From: Mesorhizobium sp. L-8-3
GTDB taxonomy: Bacteria; Pseudomonadota; Alphaproteobacteria; Rhizobiales; Rhizobiaceae
Length of the DNA: 64,000 nt
Assembly (NCBI RefSeq): GCF_016756615.1
Contig: NZ_AP023262.1
Span: 4,217,501-4,281,500, forward strand
Reading direction: 5' to 3'
The notes below the pieces were generated by a model. It ran no database searches. It was not told the origin of the DNA and was given only the letters and a program-made list of their open reading frames with translations. A program made the translations under genes and the position numbers. Position 1 is the first letter of the stretch. Every line of letters begins with the position of its first letter. This document shows positions 8,915-17,367 of the stretch, one piece after another.

Positions 8915-9787
8915 ATGCCAATCATCACCCAGGCGATGATCGACGCCTATGACGAATTCACCCATGTGACGCTCGACCGCCGCCGTTTCATGGAAACGCT
9001 GACCAAGCTTGCCGGCTCCGCCGCGGCGGCGGCAGCAATCGCGCCGCTGCTCGCCGCAGATCCGGCGCATGCGGCCATGGTGGCGGAGGACGACAATCGT
9101 CTCAAAGGCGAAGACGTCACCTATCCCGGTAGTTCCGGCGAGATGAAAGGCTATCTGGTGCGGCAGGCCGATGCGGCCGGAAAGCTGCCCGCCGTCATCG
9201 TGGTGCATGAGAATCGCGGCCTCAATCCCCACATTCGCGACGTCGCGCGACGCATGGCGCTGGAAGGGTTCCTCGTGCTCGCGCCCGACTTCATGTCGCC
9301 GCTGGGCGGCACGCCCGCCGACGACGACAAGGCGCGCGACCTCTTCAATCAGCTCGATATGGCCCGGGTCGTCGCGGACGGCGTCGCCACCGTCGCTTTC
9401 CTGAAGGGCGATGCCGCCTCGAACGGCAAGGTCGGCGCGGTCGGCTTCTGCTGGGGCGGGGGCACGGTCAATGCGCTGGCCGTTGCAGCCCCCGATCTCG
9501 ATGCTGCCGTCGCCTATTACGGCATGCAGCCGAAAGACGCTGCCGAGATCGCCAGGATCGGCGCGCCTCTTCTCCTGCACTATGCCGGGCTGGACGAGCG
9601 CATCAATGCCGGCATACCCGACTTCCGGAAGGAACTGGATGCCGAAGGCAAGGAGTATCAGATCTTCATGTATGAGGGCGTCCAGCACGCCTTCAACAAC
9701 GAGACATCCGAAGCGCGCTACAATGAAGAGGCGGCCGATCTCGCCTGGAGCCGCACGATCGCCTTCTTCAAGGAGAAGCTGGCATAG
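8915..9787 (+). CDS. exported dienelactone hydrolase-family protein
   Basis: A 290-aa protein. A twin-arginine signal (LDRRRFMETL, about 20-29) and an alanine-rich helix ending at AHA (~53) predict Tat export. The rest is the dienelactone hydrolase fold, with the nucleophile cysteine in GFCWGGG (~179), acid in AGLDERI (~227) and histidine in GVQHAFNN (~258). Family members cleave enol-lactones or act as broad esterases. ATG 8915 has GGAAAGGG upstream; GTG 8897 is an alternative. The adjacent cupin gene starts directly after the stop. Confidence 0.9.
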   Translation: MPIITQAMIDAYDEFTHVTLDRRRFMETLTKLAGSAAAAAAIAPLLAADPAHAAMVAEDDNRLKGEDVTYPGSSGEMKGYLVRQADAAGKLPAVIVVHENRGLNPHIRDVARRMALEGFLVLAPDFMSPLGGTPADDDKARDLFNQLDMARVVADGVATVAFLKGDAASNGKVGAVGFCWGGGTVNALAVAAPDLDAAVAYYGMQPKDAAEIARIGAPLLLHYAGLDERINAGIPDFRKELDAEGKEYQIFMYEGVQHAFNNETSEARYNEEAADLAWSRTIAFFKEKLA

Positions 9788-10297
9788 ATGGCGCCATCGT
9801 TGATACGTGTGTTCGAAGCGGACGGCATACCGAACAGCGCGTTGCCGCTTGTGATATGGAAGGACCGCCTGCCCGGCGCGGCGCGCGAAGGGGGGCCGGC
9901 ATGCGCCCTCTACCGCCGCAACGGCTGGAGCGGCACATGGGTCTATACGGTCTACCCCTTCTGGCATTTCCATACGCACGGCCATGAAGTGCTGGGCTGT
10001 GTCGGCGGTCGGGCGCGGATCGGTTTTGGCGGCGATGCAGGGATCGTGATCGACGTCGAGCGGGGCGATGTGGCGGTGGTTCCCGCCGGGGTCGGCCACA
10101 GGAAGATCCAGGCCACGGACGATTTCCTGATGGCGGGTGGTTATCCGCCGGGACAGCAGGGCAACATCGTAAGGTCCGGAGAACTGGACGACAAGCGGAT
10201 CGCCGCCGAGATCGGGAGGGTCGGCCTGCCCGAGAGCGATCCGGTCACCGGCCTCGCGGACGGCGTCGTGACCGTCTGGCGGAGAGCAACAAGCTGA
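9788..10297 (+). CDS. cupin-domain protein (YjlB-like)
   Basis: This 169-aa single-domain cupin has metal-type motif 1 as HFHTHGHEVLGCVGG (~58-72) and motif 2 around VAVVPAGVGHRKI. Its first codon follows the dienelactone hydrolase stop without a gap, so the two are cotranscribed. YjlB-type cupins are uncharacterised. A role in handling a small organic acid or sugar is plausible but not shown. Confidence 0.8.
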   Translation: MAPSLIRVFEADGIPNSALPLVIWKDRLPGAAREGGPACALYRRNGWSGTWVYTVYPFWHFHTHGHEVLGCVGGRARIGFGGDAGIVIDVERGDVAVVPAGVGHRKIQATDDFLMAGGYPPGQQGNIVRSGELDDKRIAAEIGRVGLPESDPVTGLADGVVTVWRRATS

Positions 10298-10350
10298 GTC
10301 TCGCGACTTGATCATGCCGGCTGCGCCGCGTCTCGCGACGGCCCGTTGCT

Positions 10351-11232
10351 TCAGCCGGGCGGGTCGGGCGGCGGCCTGTGCAGGGCAACGCCCGAGACCA
10401 CCAGCGCAATGCCGAGCACGTCGCGCATGTCGGGAAACTGCCGCAGGACAATGATGCCGATCAATGTGGCGCTGAGCGGCAACAGCGCCAGCATCAGCGC
10501 AAAACTCGCACGCGGCAGCCGGGCCATGGCCATCTGGTCGCAGATGTAGGGGATGACCGACGAGCAGATGCCGACGCCGATCGCCGCACCGAGCAGGATC
10601 GGCGAGGTGAGGGCGGTGGTCGCCTCGCGCAGGCCGAAAGGCAGGACGAACAGCAAGGCGATGGCCATCGCCGCCCCGAGCCCGGCAATGCCGCCGCCCG
10701 CGCCCCGGTGGGCAAGGCGGTGGCCGAGCACGACATAACCCACGAACAGCACGCCGTTCAGCAATGCCCAGAACAAGCCGGCCGGATCGCTCGCCCATTG
10801 CGGGTCCAACAGGCAGAAGGTGCCGACAACGGCCATGACGAGCGCAAGGACGTTGCGCCCTGTGCGCAGCCCGGCCAAGGCCAGCGCGATCGTGCCGACG
10901 AATTCGATCGCCGCGACCAGGGACATCGGCAGGCGTTCGAGGGCGAGATAGAAGGAGCAGTTCATCAGGGCAAGGCAGGCGCCGAAGGCGACGAGCAGCA
11001 GTCGCGTCTCAATGTCGGCCACGGCGAATGTCCGCCACGGCCGGGTGAGGGGGGCGAAGGCGGCAGCTGCCGTCGCGATGCGCAGCCAGGCGACGCCCAG
11101 CACGCCGATGGACGGGACGAGAAGCACCGCGAAGGCGGGGCCCAGATAGTGGAAGACGGCGCTGATGCCGAACCAGAGCTGCGGCGGAACGGATTGCGCC
11201 AGGCGCGAAGCGGTGCCGGTTGCTGCCTGCAT
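10351..11232 (-). CDS. EamA-family exporter (RhtA-like)
   Basis: A 293-aa inner-membrane protein with about ten hydrophobic helices in two EamA repeats, closest in build to RhtA-type threonine/homoserine exporters. GGAGG precedes ATG at 11232; an upstream in-frame start at 11325 would add an implausible leader. It is divergent from an Lrp/AsnC regulator with a 172-bp intergenic region, a common arrangement in which the regulator senses an amino acid and controls its efflux. Confidence 0.85.
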   Translation of the reverse strand: MQAATGTASRLAQSVPPQLWFGISAVFHYLGPAFAVLLVPSIGVLGVAWLRIATAAAAFAPLTRPWRTFAVADIETRLLLVAFGACLALMNCSFYLALERLPMSLVAAIEFVGTIALALAGLRTGRNVLALVMAVVGTFCLLDPQWASDPAGLFWALLNGVLFVGYVVLGHRLAHRGAGGGIAGLGAAMAIALLFVLPFGLREATTALTSPILLGAAIGVGICSSVIPYICDQMAMARLPRASFALMLALLPLSATLIGIIVLRQFPDMRDVLGIALVVSGVALHRPPPDPPG

Positions 11233-11347
11233 GGGAGCCTCCACGAGGCAGTGTCCGCGGCGGAGCGGATTGCCAACTGCCTGCTGTTCGAGAAACGGGC
11301 ATTCCTGTTGTATTCCTGAACCCAAATATCGCAGGCTGTTTGCTCGA

Positions 11348-11361
11348 ATTATATGGATAAT
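11348..11361. promoter_or_regulatory. AT-rich palindrome, candidate Lrp operator
   Basis: ATTATATGGATAAT is an inverted repeat (ATTAT-N4-ATAAT) in the intergenic region shared by the exporter and the Lrp-type gene, 44 nt upstream of the latter. Lrp-family regulators often bind such AT-rich dyads and autoregulate. Assigned by position and symmetry only. Confidence 0.4.
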
Positions 11362-11404
11362 GCTATGGTGACAAACTGATGTTGGCGTCGATACGGAGGT
11401 AGAA

Positions 11405-11887
11405 ATGGCAAATCGCCTTCGAAGCGAAAATTCCGGTCACGACGGGGTCGATACGCGTATCCTGCGAATCCTGGCCGACGATGCCCGAACGAGCGTCGCC
11501 GAGATCGCGCGGGCCGTGGGCATGTCGGCCCCGAGCGTTTCCGAGCGGATCAGGCGGCTCCAGGACAACGGAACGATCGAGGGCTACACGATCCGGATCG
11601 ACCCGGCGGCCTTCGGCCTGCCGCTGTCGGCATGGCTTAGGATCCGGCCGGTCCCTGGCGAGTTGGCCCGGGTGAGCGAGATCATCAAGGCCATTCCGCA
11701 GGTGGTAAGCTGCGATCGCGTGACCGGCGAGGACTGTTTCGTCGCCCGCGTCCATGTGCGTTCCGTCGGCGATCTGGAAGCGGTGATCGACCGGATCATC
11801 CCTTATGCGATGACCAACACGGCCATCGTGCAATCGTCACCCGTCCCGCCGCGCCTGCCAGATATCGGGGAGGACCCCGATCGATGA
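11405..11887 (+). CDS. Lrp/AsnC-family transcriptional regulator
   Basis: A 160-aa protein with an N-terminal winged helix (DTRILRILADDARTSVAEIARAVG..., ~16-65) and a RAM/AsnC ligand domain (~75-150). Such regulators form octamers that bind amino acids. A GGAGG-like sequence (CGGAGGT) lies just before ATG 11405. It probably controls the divergent EamA exporter and itself. Confidence 0.92.
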   Translation: MANRLRSENSGHDGVDTRILRILADDARTSVAEIARAVGMSAPSVSERIRRLQDNGTIEGYTIRIDPAAFGLPLSAWLRIRPVPGELARVSEIIKAIPQVVSCDRVTGEDCFVARVHVRSVGDLEAVIDRIIPYAMTNTAIVQSSPVPPRLPDIGEDPDR

Positions 11888-11909
11888 GATCACGCCCGGC
11901 GCCTTCGAA

Positions 11910-12110
11910 TCACATTCCCAGGCGCTTCGATCGGGCGTGCTTGACGACACGGCGCCAGCGCAGGATGTCGATGGGGATCGGTTTCCTGACGGAGACGATA
12001 CGCGAGATCTCGCCATCGATGTTCTGCAGCGTGTGCCGCAGGTCATCGTCGGTCAGTCGAGGATCCGCGGCCAGCTTCTCGGCGGTCGCATGAATGTCTG
12101 TCGTCGTCAC
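11910..12110 (-). CDS. small hypothetical protein (66 aa)
   Basis: A GTG-started frame with TGAGGA six bases upstream. It has a plausible soluble composition: acidic N-terminal helix, then IDGEISRIVSVRKPIPIDI and a basic end. No family is recognised. It converges with the Lrp gene. Codon use is like the neighbours, so I consider it likely real. Confidence 0.45.
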   Translation of the reverse strand: MTTTDIHATAEKLAADPRLTDDDLRHTLQNIDGEISRIVSVRKPIPIDILRWRRVVKHARSKRLGM

Positions 12111-12240
12111 GGTTCCTCACCCCGGCGCCCCGATGCCCGCAGTGAACTGATGGTCCGATCTTGTCCCGCGATCGCTGTCACGATCAAGTAGCCGCGTGGC
12201 GTGGCCGCTCCACCCTTTGCTTGAGGGCAGATACCCGCAG

Positions 12241-12337
12241 AGTGTCGCGCGAAGAGGGATTCACGCGAAGGTCGTAGGTCCTGGCTTGGCGCATCTCTTT
12301 TTTGCCCGGAACCGCTAAACACTTTCGGGGGACGTGC
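12241..12337 (+). repeat. dispersed palindromic repeat, family A copy 1
   Basis: This aligns with 38055-38153 over about 97 bp. The shared core is ...TTCACGCGA...GTCG.AGGT.CTTG..., then CGCAT.TCTTTT, then ACCGCT.AACACTTTCGGG.GACRTGC. The right half can fold (GCATGTC...GACATGC in copy 2). It lies between the 66-aa ORF and the thioesterase gene. The type is familiar from rhizobial intergenic mosaics. Confidence 0.65.
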
Positions 12338-12823
12338 CTAGGCGGTCCTGCGCTTGATCGCGATCGAGCGGCCGGCCCGTTCCGGCATCGGCAGCCCGGC
12401 ATGGGCCGCGCGCATCGCCTCGACCCTCTGCCTGACGTCGGCGGGGAAGGGCGCGACATTGGGTCCCGCCATGTCGATGTGCAACGAGAGGGCTTCGGAG
12501 GTTGCCGCGAGCCAGCCGTCGACATGGCGGATTTCCTGGTAGGCACGCAGCCTTTTCTCGTCATGGTCGAGCAATTGCCAGGTGACGGTCACCCTGTCGG
12601 CCAGATGCAGTTCCTGAACGTAGCAGACATGGATCTCGGCCGTGTAGATGGTCAGCTTGCGGTCCCGCGCATAGTCCGCGCCGAGGCCCATCGCGTCGAA
12701 GGCCTCGTCCGAGCAACGGTCGAACAGCACATTGTAATAGGCCATGTTCATATGGCCGTTGTAGTCGATCCAGTCCTTCTCGACCTCCATGACACGGGAA
12801 ACGAAAGGGGCGGGCTGGGTCAT
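12338..12823 (-). CDS. hotdog-fold acyl-CoA thioesterase
   Basis: This 161-aa protein matches the 4-hydroxybenzoyl-CoA/YbgC thioesterase family, with DYNGHMNMAYYNVLF (~20-34) containing the conserved Asp and Gly-His. It also resembles the betainyl-CoA thioesterase domain found with carnitine dehydrogenases. AGAGGA lies 8 nt before the ATG. It is monocistronic, with repeats on both sides. The acyl substrate is not evident. Confidence 0.82.
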   Translation of the reverse strand: MTQPAPFVSRVMEVEKDWIDYNGHMNMAYYNVLFDRCSDEAFDAMGLGADYARDRKLTIYTAEIHVCYVQELHLADRVTVTWQLLDHDEKRLRAYQEIRHVDGWLAATSEALSLHIDMAGPNVAPFPADVRQRVEAMRAAHAGLPMPERAGRSIAIKRRTA

Positions 12824-12901
12824 GAAATTCCTCTCGGCATGGTGCAGATGAACTTGAGCGGGCTACAGAGTGCCGCGCGATTCCTGAAGCGCAAAACACG
12901 C

Positions 12902-13060
12902 TCTAGCACACCTGGAGCGCAGCGCGTCCTTTCGGACGCACGAAGGACGCTCCATCAAAATCTGCACATCGCGCTTTCGGAAAATCGAGTACGATCTTCC
13001 GGCGGATGCGCTACGCCTCGAACCCGGCGAAAATCGATTCCGATTCCCGGGCCGATGCGG
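12902..13060 (+). repeat. dispersed palindromic repeat, family B copy 2
   Basis: Second copy of the element at 4343-4455, sharing GGAGCGC.GCGCGTCC....GGACGC, then AATCTGCRCAYCG.GCTTTC and GAAAATCGA. An internal partial duplication (GAAAATCGATTCCGATTCCC, about 13030-13050) extends it. It fills most of the gap between the thioesterase and the FAD oxidoreductase. Confidence 0.65.
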
Positions 13061-13117
13061 TAACCGGGTCAATACAGCTTCATAAGGACCGCCACTGGTC
13101 CAAACGCGGAGGAAACC

Positions 13118-14533
13118 ATGGCTCTCAGCGACCTCAGGGCTGTCGCGCGCAACGAGGAGGGCATTGCGGCCGTGCTCGGTATCCTCAAGCAGCGGCTCGG
13201 CGAGCGCTTCCAGACCGGGCAGGCCATGCGCGAGCAGCATGGCCACACGACGACCTACATACCGACGCAGGCGCCTGACGGGGTCGCCTTCGCGCAATCG
13301 GCCGGCGAGGTGCAGGAGGTCGTCCGCATCTGCGCCGCCCACCGCGTGCCGGTGATCCCGTTCGGCGTCGGCACCTCGCTCGAAGGACATGTCAACGCAC
13401 CGGGCGGCGGCATCTCGATCGACTTGTCGGGGCTGAACCGTATCCTGTCGGTCAATGCCGAGGATCTCGACTGCACGGTCGAGGCAGGTGTGACACGCGA
13501 GGCGCTGAACCAGCATCTGCGCGACACCGGCCTGTTCTTCCCGATCGATCCCGGCGCGAATGCTACGCTTGGCGGCATGGCGGCCACGCGGGCCTCGGGC
13601 ACCAATGCGGTACGCTATGGGACGATGCGCGAAAACGTGCTGGCCCTGACCGCTGTTATGGCCGGCGGCAGCGAGATCGCCACGGGCCGGCGTGCCCGCA
13701 AATCCTCGGCCGGCTACGATCTGACGCGCCTTCTGGTCGGTTCGGAAGGCACGCTCGGCGTCATCACCACGCTGACCTTGAAGCTCTACGGCATTCCGCA
13801 GGCGATCTCCGGCGGCGTCTGTCCCTTTCCCAGCGTCGAGGCCGCCTGCAATGCGGTGATCATGACCATCCAGATGGGCATACCGGTGGCGCGCATCGAA
13901 CTGGTCAATGCCTTGCAGATGAGGGCGATGAAGACCTATTCCAAGCTCGACTATCCCGAGAGCCCCTGCCTGTTCGTGGAGTTCCACGGCAGCGAGGCCG
14001 GGGTGAAGGAGCAGGCCGAGAGTTTCGGCGAGATCGCCGCCGAGCATGGCGGCGGCCCGTTCCTGTGGACGACGGTGGCGGAAGAGAGGGCAAAACTGTG
14101 GAAAGCGCGGCACGACGCCTATTGGGCGTCGCAGACATTGCGGCCGGGCGCCAAGGGCCTGTCGACCGATGTCTGCGTTCCGATCTCGCGGCTTGCCGAG
14201 TGCATCGCCGAGACGGAAGCCGACATCGCCGCCACGGGCCTGGTCGCCCCGATCGTCGGTCATGTCGGCGACGGCAACTTCCACGTGCTCGTGCTCATGG
14301 ACGTCAATGATCCGCGCGAGATCGCGCGGGCCGAGGAGTTCGTGGCGCGGCTCAACCTGCGTGCGATCGGCATGGATGGAACCTGCACCGGCGAGCACGG
14401 GATCGGCCAGGGCAAGATGGCCTTTCTCGAGCGCGAGCATGGCGCGGCCGTCGAGGTCATGCGCGCCGTCAAGCTGGCCCTCGATCCCGACGGCATCATG
14501 AACCCGGGGAAGATCCTGCCCATGCCGGCATAG
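13118..14533 (+). CDS. FAD-linked 2-hydroxyacid dehydrogenase (D-lactate dehydrogenase/GlcD-like)
   Basis: A 471-aa protein with the PCMH FAD-binding domain (VPVIPFGVGTSLEGHV, ~77-92) and the FAD-oxidase C-terminal domain, including the metal/substrate motif GHVGDGNFH and the end motifs GTCTGEHGIG and DPDGIMNPGKIL. It oxidises a D-2-hydroxyacid such as D-lactate or glycolate, passing electrons to cytochrome or quinone. The length fits Dld-type D-lactate dehydrogenase (cytochrome). No GlcE/GlcF partners follow, which favours lactate over glycolate. GGAGG precedes the ATG. Confidence 0.9.
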   Translation: MALSDLRAVARNEEGIAAVLGILKQRLGERFQTGQAMREQHGHTTTYIPTQAPDGVAFAQSAGEVQEVVRICAAHRVPVIPFGVGTSLEGHVNAPGGGISIDLSGLNRILSVNAEDLDCTVEAGVTREALNQHLRDTGLFFPIDPGANATLGGMAATRASGTNAVRYGTMRENVLALTAVMAGGSEIATGRRARKSSAGYDLTRLLVGSEGTLGVITTLTLKLYGIPQAISGGVCPFPSVEAACNAVIMTIQMGIPVARIELVNALQMRAMKTYSKLDYPESPCLFVEFHGSEAGVKEQAESFGEIAAEHGGGPFLWTTVAEERAKLWKARHDAYWASQTLRPGAKGLSTDVCVPISRLAECIAETEADIAATGLVAPIVGHVGDGNFHVLVLMDVNDPREIARAEEFVARLNLRAIGMDGTCTGEHGIGQGKMAFLEREHGAAVEVMRAVKLALDPDGIMNPGKILPMPA

Positions 14534-14846
14534 TGGTGGAAACCCGATGCCTGGTTCGCGCAGCCAGGGTCCGCCCCGTCGCGGGACCGGAGAGGAGAAT
14601 TTGAAAGGATGCGCTGGCGCGAAACAAGCGCGCAGGGTCACGGTTGACCGCTTTGCGCCTCCCCGCACAGCCACACGCGATACCATCCGATGTGATACAG
14701 ATGCGCTGCGGAGCTATCTGTTACAGCCAAGCCGGGCTGTATCTGTAGGGCTCCGGCCATCTCACTGCAGTAGGATCGCGCCATGACGACACTCCGATCC
14801 CGAACTGCTTCAAGTCGGTCCTGGATCGCTGAAGGGCAGATGTGAC
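14534..14846. other. intergenic region with repeated TATCTGT/ATACAGA motifs
   Basis: No gene seen. Between 14690 and 14750 the words GATACAGATG, TATCTGTTACAGCC and GGCTGTATCTGTAG form overlapping inverted repeats, such as ACAGCC-N5-GGCTGT, just upstream of the methyltransferase. They could be an operator for an unlinked regulator. Confidence 0.4.
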
Positions 14847-15830
14847 ATGGTGGATTCCAATCGGATCGACAACCTGATCGCAGCGGTGCCCTCCGCTTTG
14901 GCGCTTCGCGCCGGGGTGGACCTTGGCATCTTCACCCGGATCGGCGGCAGCACAGTGACTGCGGACAGCCTTGGGGCCGCGCTCAAAGTCGAGCCCGATC
15001 GTCTGTCGCGACTCCTCTACGCGCTCGCCAGCATCGGTCTCCTCGAAGTCAAGGATGGTCAATTTCGCAACGGAGCCGAAGCGTCGGCCTTCCTCGACGC
15101 GTCCAAGCCGACCTATCGCGGCGGCGATCATGCGCTCCTGCGCGAGCTCTGGGGAGCCGATCTGCTGACCGCTGAGTCGCTGCGACAGAACCGGCCGGCT
15201 GCGCTGCACGACTTTTCCGAGGCGGGGCCCGAGTCCGCGGCGGCCTTCAGCCGCATGCTCGCACCGGGCGGGGTGACTTTCGGCCGACATCTGGCCCGGG
15301 AGATAGACCTCTCGGCGATCGGTTCGGTGATCGACATCGGTGGGGGCCCCGGGACCATTCTCGTCGGACTTCGCGAACGGCGGCCGCAGATCGCGGCGAC
15401 GCTGATGGAACTCCCGGCGGTCGCAGCGGTCGCGCCAGCTATCCTGTCAGAATACGGTGCCGACGACGTGGTTGTCGAAGAGGGGGACATAACTGTCGCG
15501 CCATCGATCGGTCGGCACGATCTGGCGATCCTGAAGGCCGTCGTCCAGGTCCTTTCGCCGGATCAGGCGCGCAGGTCGATCTTGAACGCGGCGCGTTGCC
15601 TCACACCCGGAGGCGAGATCGCAATTGCGGGATCGGGTGTCGTCGATGACGATCGCCTGGGCCCGCCTGAGGGTGTCTTTCTGAATCTCACCTTCTTGAA
15701 CCTCTATCGCCACGGCGAGTCGTACACTGAAGGTCAATATCGCGCGTGGATGACCCAGGCTGGATTCCGGGATATCATCAGGTCGCGCCTGGACGGCTGC
15801 ACGTTGTTTCGTGCACGCCTCACGGGCTGA
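14847..15830 (+). CDS. SAM-dependent O-methyltransferase (hydroxyindole/HIOMT type)
   Basis: A 327-aa protein. The N-terminal winged-helix dimerisation domain (~1-90) is followed by an O-methyltransferase domain with the SAM-binding VIDIGGGPGTILVGL (~162-176) and a late segment HDLAILKAVVQVLSPDQARRSI typical of plant-like O-methyltransferases. Homologues methylate phenolic hydroxyls of secondary metabolites. It stands alone, with non-coding stretches on both sides, and may have been acquired. The substrate is unknown. Confidence 0.85.
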   Translation: MVDSNRIDNLIAAVPSALALRAGVDLGIFTRIGGSTVTADSLGAALKVEPDRLSRLLYALASIGLLEVKDGQFRNGAEASAFLDASKPTYRGGDHALLRELWGADLLTAESLRQNRPAALHDFSEAGPESAAAFSRMLAPGGVTFGRHLAREIDLSAIGSVIDIGGGPGTILVGLRERRPQIAATLMELPAVAAVAPAILSEYGADDVVVEEGDITVAPSIGRHDLAILKAVVQVLSPDQARRSILNAARCLTPGGEIAIAGSGVVDDDRLGPPEGVFLNLTFLNLYRHGESYTEGQYRAWMTQAGFRDIIRSRLDGCTLFRARLTG

Positions 15831-16346
15831 TCGTGGCTGAGTGGTTGGTTTCGGACGAAGGGTTCTCCGAGGCGCCCCGGCCCTGTCCGGGCAGCCTTGC
15901 AACCTTCAGCGCCGAGAGCGTTCGCTTGTCCGGTCAACGCGGAGCGAGCCATATCTATGAGCTCGTATCGGCGAGCAACATTCTTTCCCGACGAATGGTT
16001 GAGGCGTGCGGTCTTCGATTGGAGCCGACCCTGACATGCCGATTTGCGAACGCGCTGGTCAGCTTTCAAGCCGATCCAACTTGAACGCTGACCATCCGCT
16101 TGGCCCAACACTTCATTCGGCGATCGGTAGGGCAGCCACCACGCGTGGCGCTCCATGGTAGTTCCCATGGATGAGACGAAGAGCAGCTTCCCGCCAAATG
16201 CAGGAGTCTGACCGTCACCAGGCGCCACGTTTTCACCACTGGCCCGTCGCGGCCCTGGGCCGGGCGCCGCCGCCTTGACCCAGGCTTTTTTTGGCCTGAG
16301 AGTCGCGCGCGACTGCCAGGTCGGGTGGGCTGGAGGAGGAAACGAC
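15831..16346. other. gap without a convincing gene; possible GNAT-like remnant
   Basis: A frame up to 16084 ends in SNILSRRMVEACGLRLEPTL, which resembles the C-terminal NxxSRRMxEAxG pattern of acetyltransferases but has no complete domain before it. It may be debris. The remaining bases show short palindromes (CCATGGTAGTTCCCATGG near 16154) but no recognisable gene or RNA. Confidence 0.35.
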
Positions 16347-16868
16347 ATGGCGATGTCCCGCAAGGAGGAGGCCCGCGCGCTGGATGCGGGAGAGCGAGAG
16401 CTGGTCGATAAGTCGCATCAGCCGGCAGTCCAGGCGCTTTCGGACGCCGAACTTGCCGATCTGGTGAAGCTGGTGCGCGAACGGCGCGACAAGGCGCAGT
16501 CGGAGGCGCATCGGCGCCGGCGCGAAATGCGCGGCAAGAGCGGGCCGAAGGGCGCGGCGGCTTCCAGGTCGGATGCGGGCTCGCAAGCGAAGCTCTCCGT
16601 TCTTGCCATGGCCGTGCGGCGCCTCAACGCAGAGGCCGGGCGGCGGCGCCAGCTCGCCGCGAGCATGGCGCTGGTCGACAATGCGCACAAGGCGCTCGCC
16701 GTCAAGGCCAAGGCGCTGCAGCGTGGCCCGGAGTTCAACACCCGTCATGCCCATCGGGGCATGCGGGCGGCCGCCAACGAAAAAGCCGCCAGCCTGATCC
16801 GGCCGATGGAGCGGGGTCGGCAACGCAAGGCCGCGCAGGTGGCTCAGGCGAAACGCGACGCCCGCTGA
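16347..16868 (+). CDS. hypothetical basic alanine/arginine-rich protein
   Basis: A 173-aa protein with GGAGGAGGA before ATG 16347. It is strongly basic and helical, rich in Ala, Arg and Lys, with the segment LSDAELADLVKLVRERRDKAQ (~31-51) predicted to form a coiled coil. There is no signal peptide or membrane helix. It looks like the lysine/alanine-rich hypothetical proteins common in rhizobia, perhaps nucleic-acid binding. No further function can be given. Confidence 0.6.
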   Translation: MAMSRKEEARALDAGERELVDKSHQPAVQALSDAELADLVKLVRERRDKAQSEAHRRRREMRGKSGPKGAAASRSDAGSQAKLSVLAMAVRRLNAEAGRRRQLAASMALVDNAHKALAVKAKALQRGPEFNTRHAHRGMRAAANEKAASLIRPMERGRQRKAAQVAQAKRDAR

Positions 16869-16924
16869 TGGCTTAGGCGGTGTCGAATCGTTTCGACCGT
16901 AGAGCTGGCGTAGGAGGTGCGGTG

Positions 16925-17195
16925 CTGCCCCTCACTGTCCTGCCGGACATCTCTCCCCGCACGCGGGGAGAGAGAGGCCGGCCGCTCTGATTTCGCCAAT
17001 CGGAAAACCTCGGCGATTGGCGAATGTGGCGCTTGAACTCTGCCGCAGACCCGATTGGCTATCTCCCCGCTTACGGAGGTGAGGAGCCGGTTCGCGGAGC
17101 GGATTCATCGTTCCTGTGGCACGATCAAAGGCCAGCGAAAGACGGGACGCTGCGAAGCAGCGGGGACCGGGCCCGGCAGGACGGTGAGGGGCGAT
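16925..17195. repeat. MITE-like palindromic element with inverted ends
   Basis: The ends CCCCTCACTGTCCTGCCGG (16928-16946) and CCGGCAGGACGGTGAGGGG (~17172-17190) are inverted copies with one mismatch. Inside are a perfect 10-bp stem CTCTCCCCGC-AC-GCGGGGAGAG (16951-16972) and an 11-bp inverted repeat TTCGCCAATCG/CGATTGGCGAA (16992-17024). It has no coding capacity. The rest of the gap to the AsmA gene holds nothing I recognise. Confidence 0.6.
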
Positions 17196-17367
17196 GCAGT
17201 GCGAAGCGGTTGTTTTCCGGTATTTCCCTGGATTGGATAGTCGAGCTGAAGCACCTCGATCGTCTGGAATGCGCGCAATTGCCACTTTATGGACATGGCG
17301 AAGCGGATAGAGTGTAGGAACGCGAACGGCATGTTCGTTCCAGGTGGCAAGCGATTGCGAGAGTAGG

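Noticed and set aside
12863-14686. 607-codon minus-strand frame
   Set aside because: Antisense to the D-lactate dehydrogenase-like gene and running through repeat family B.
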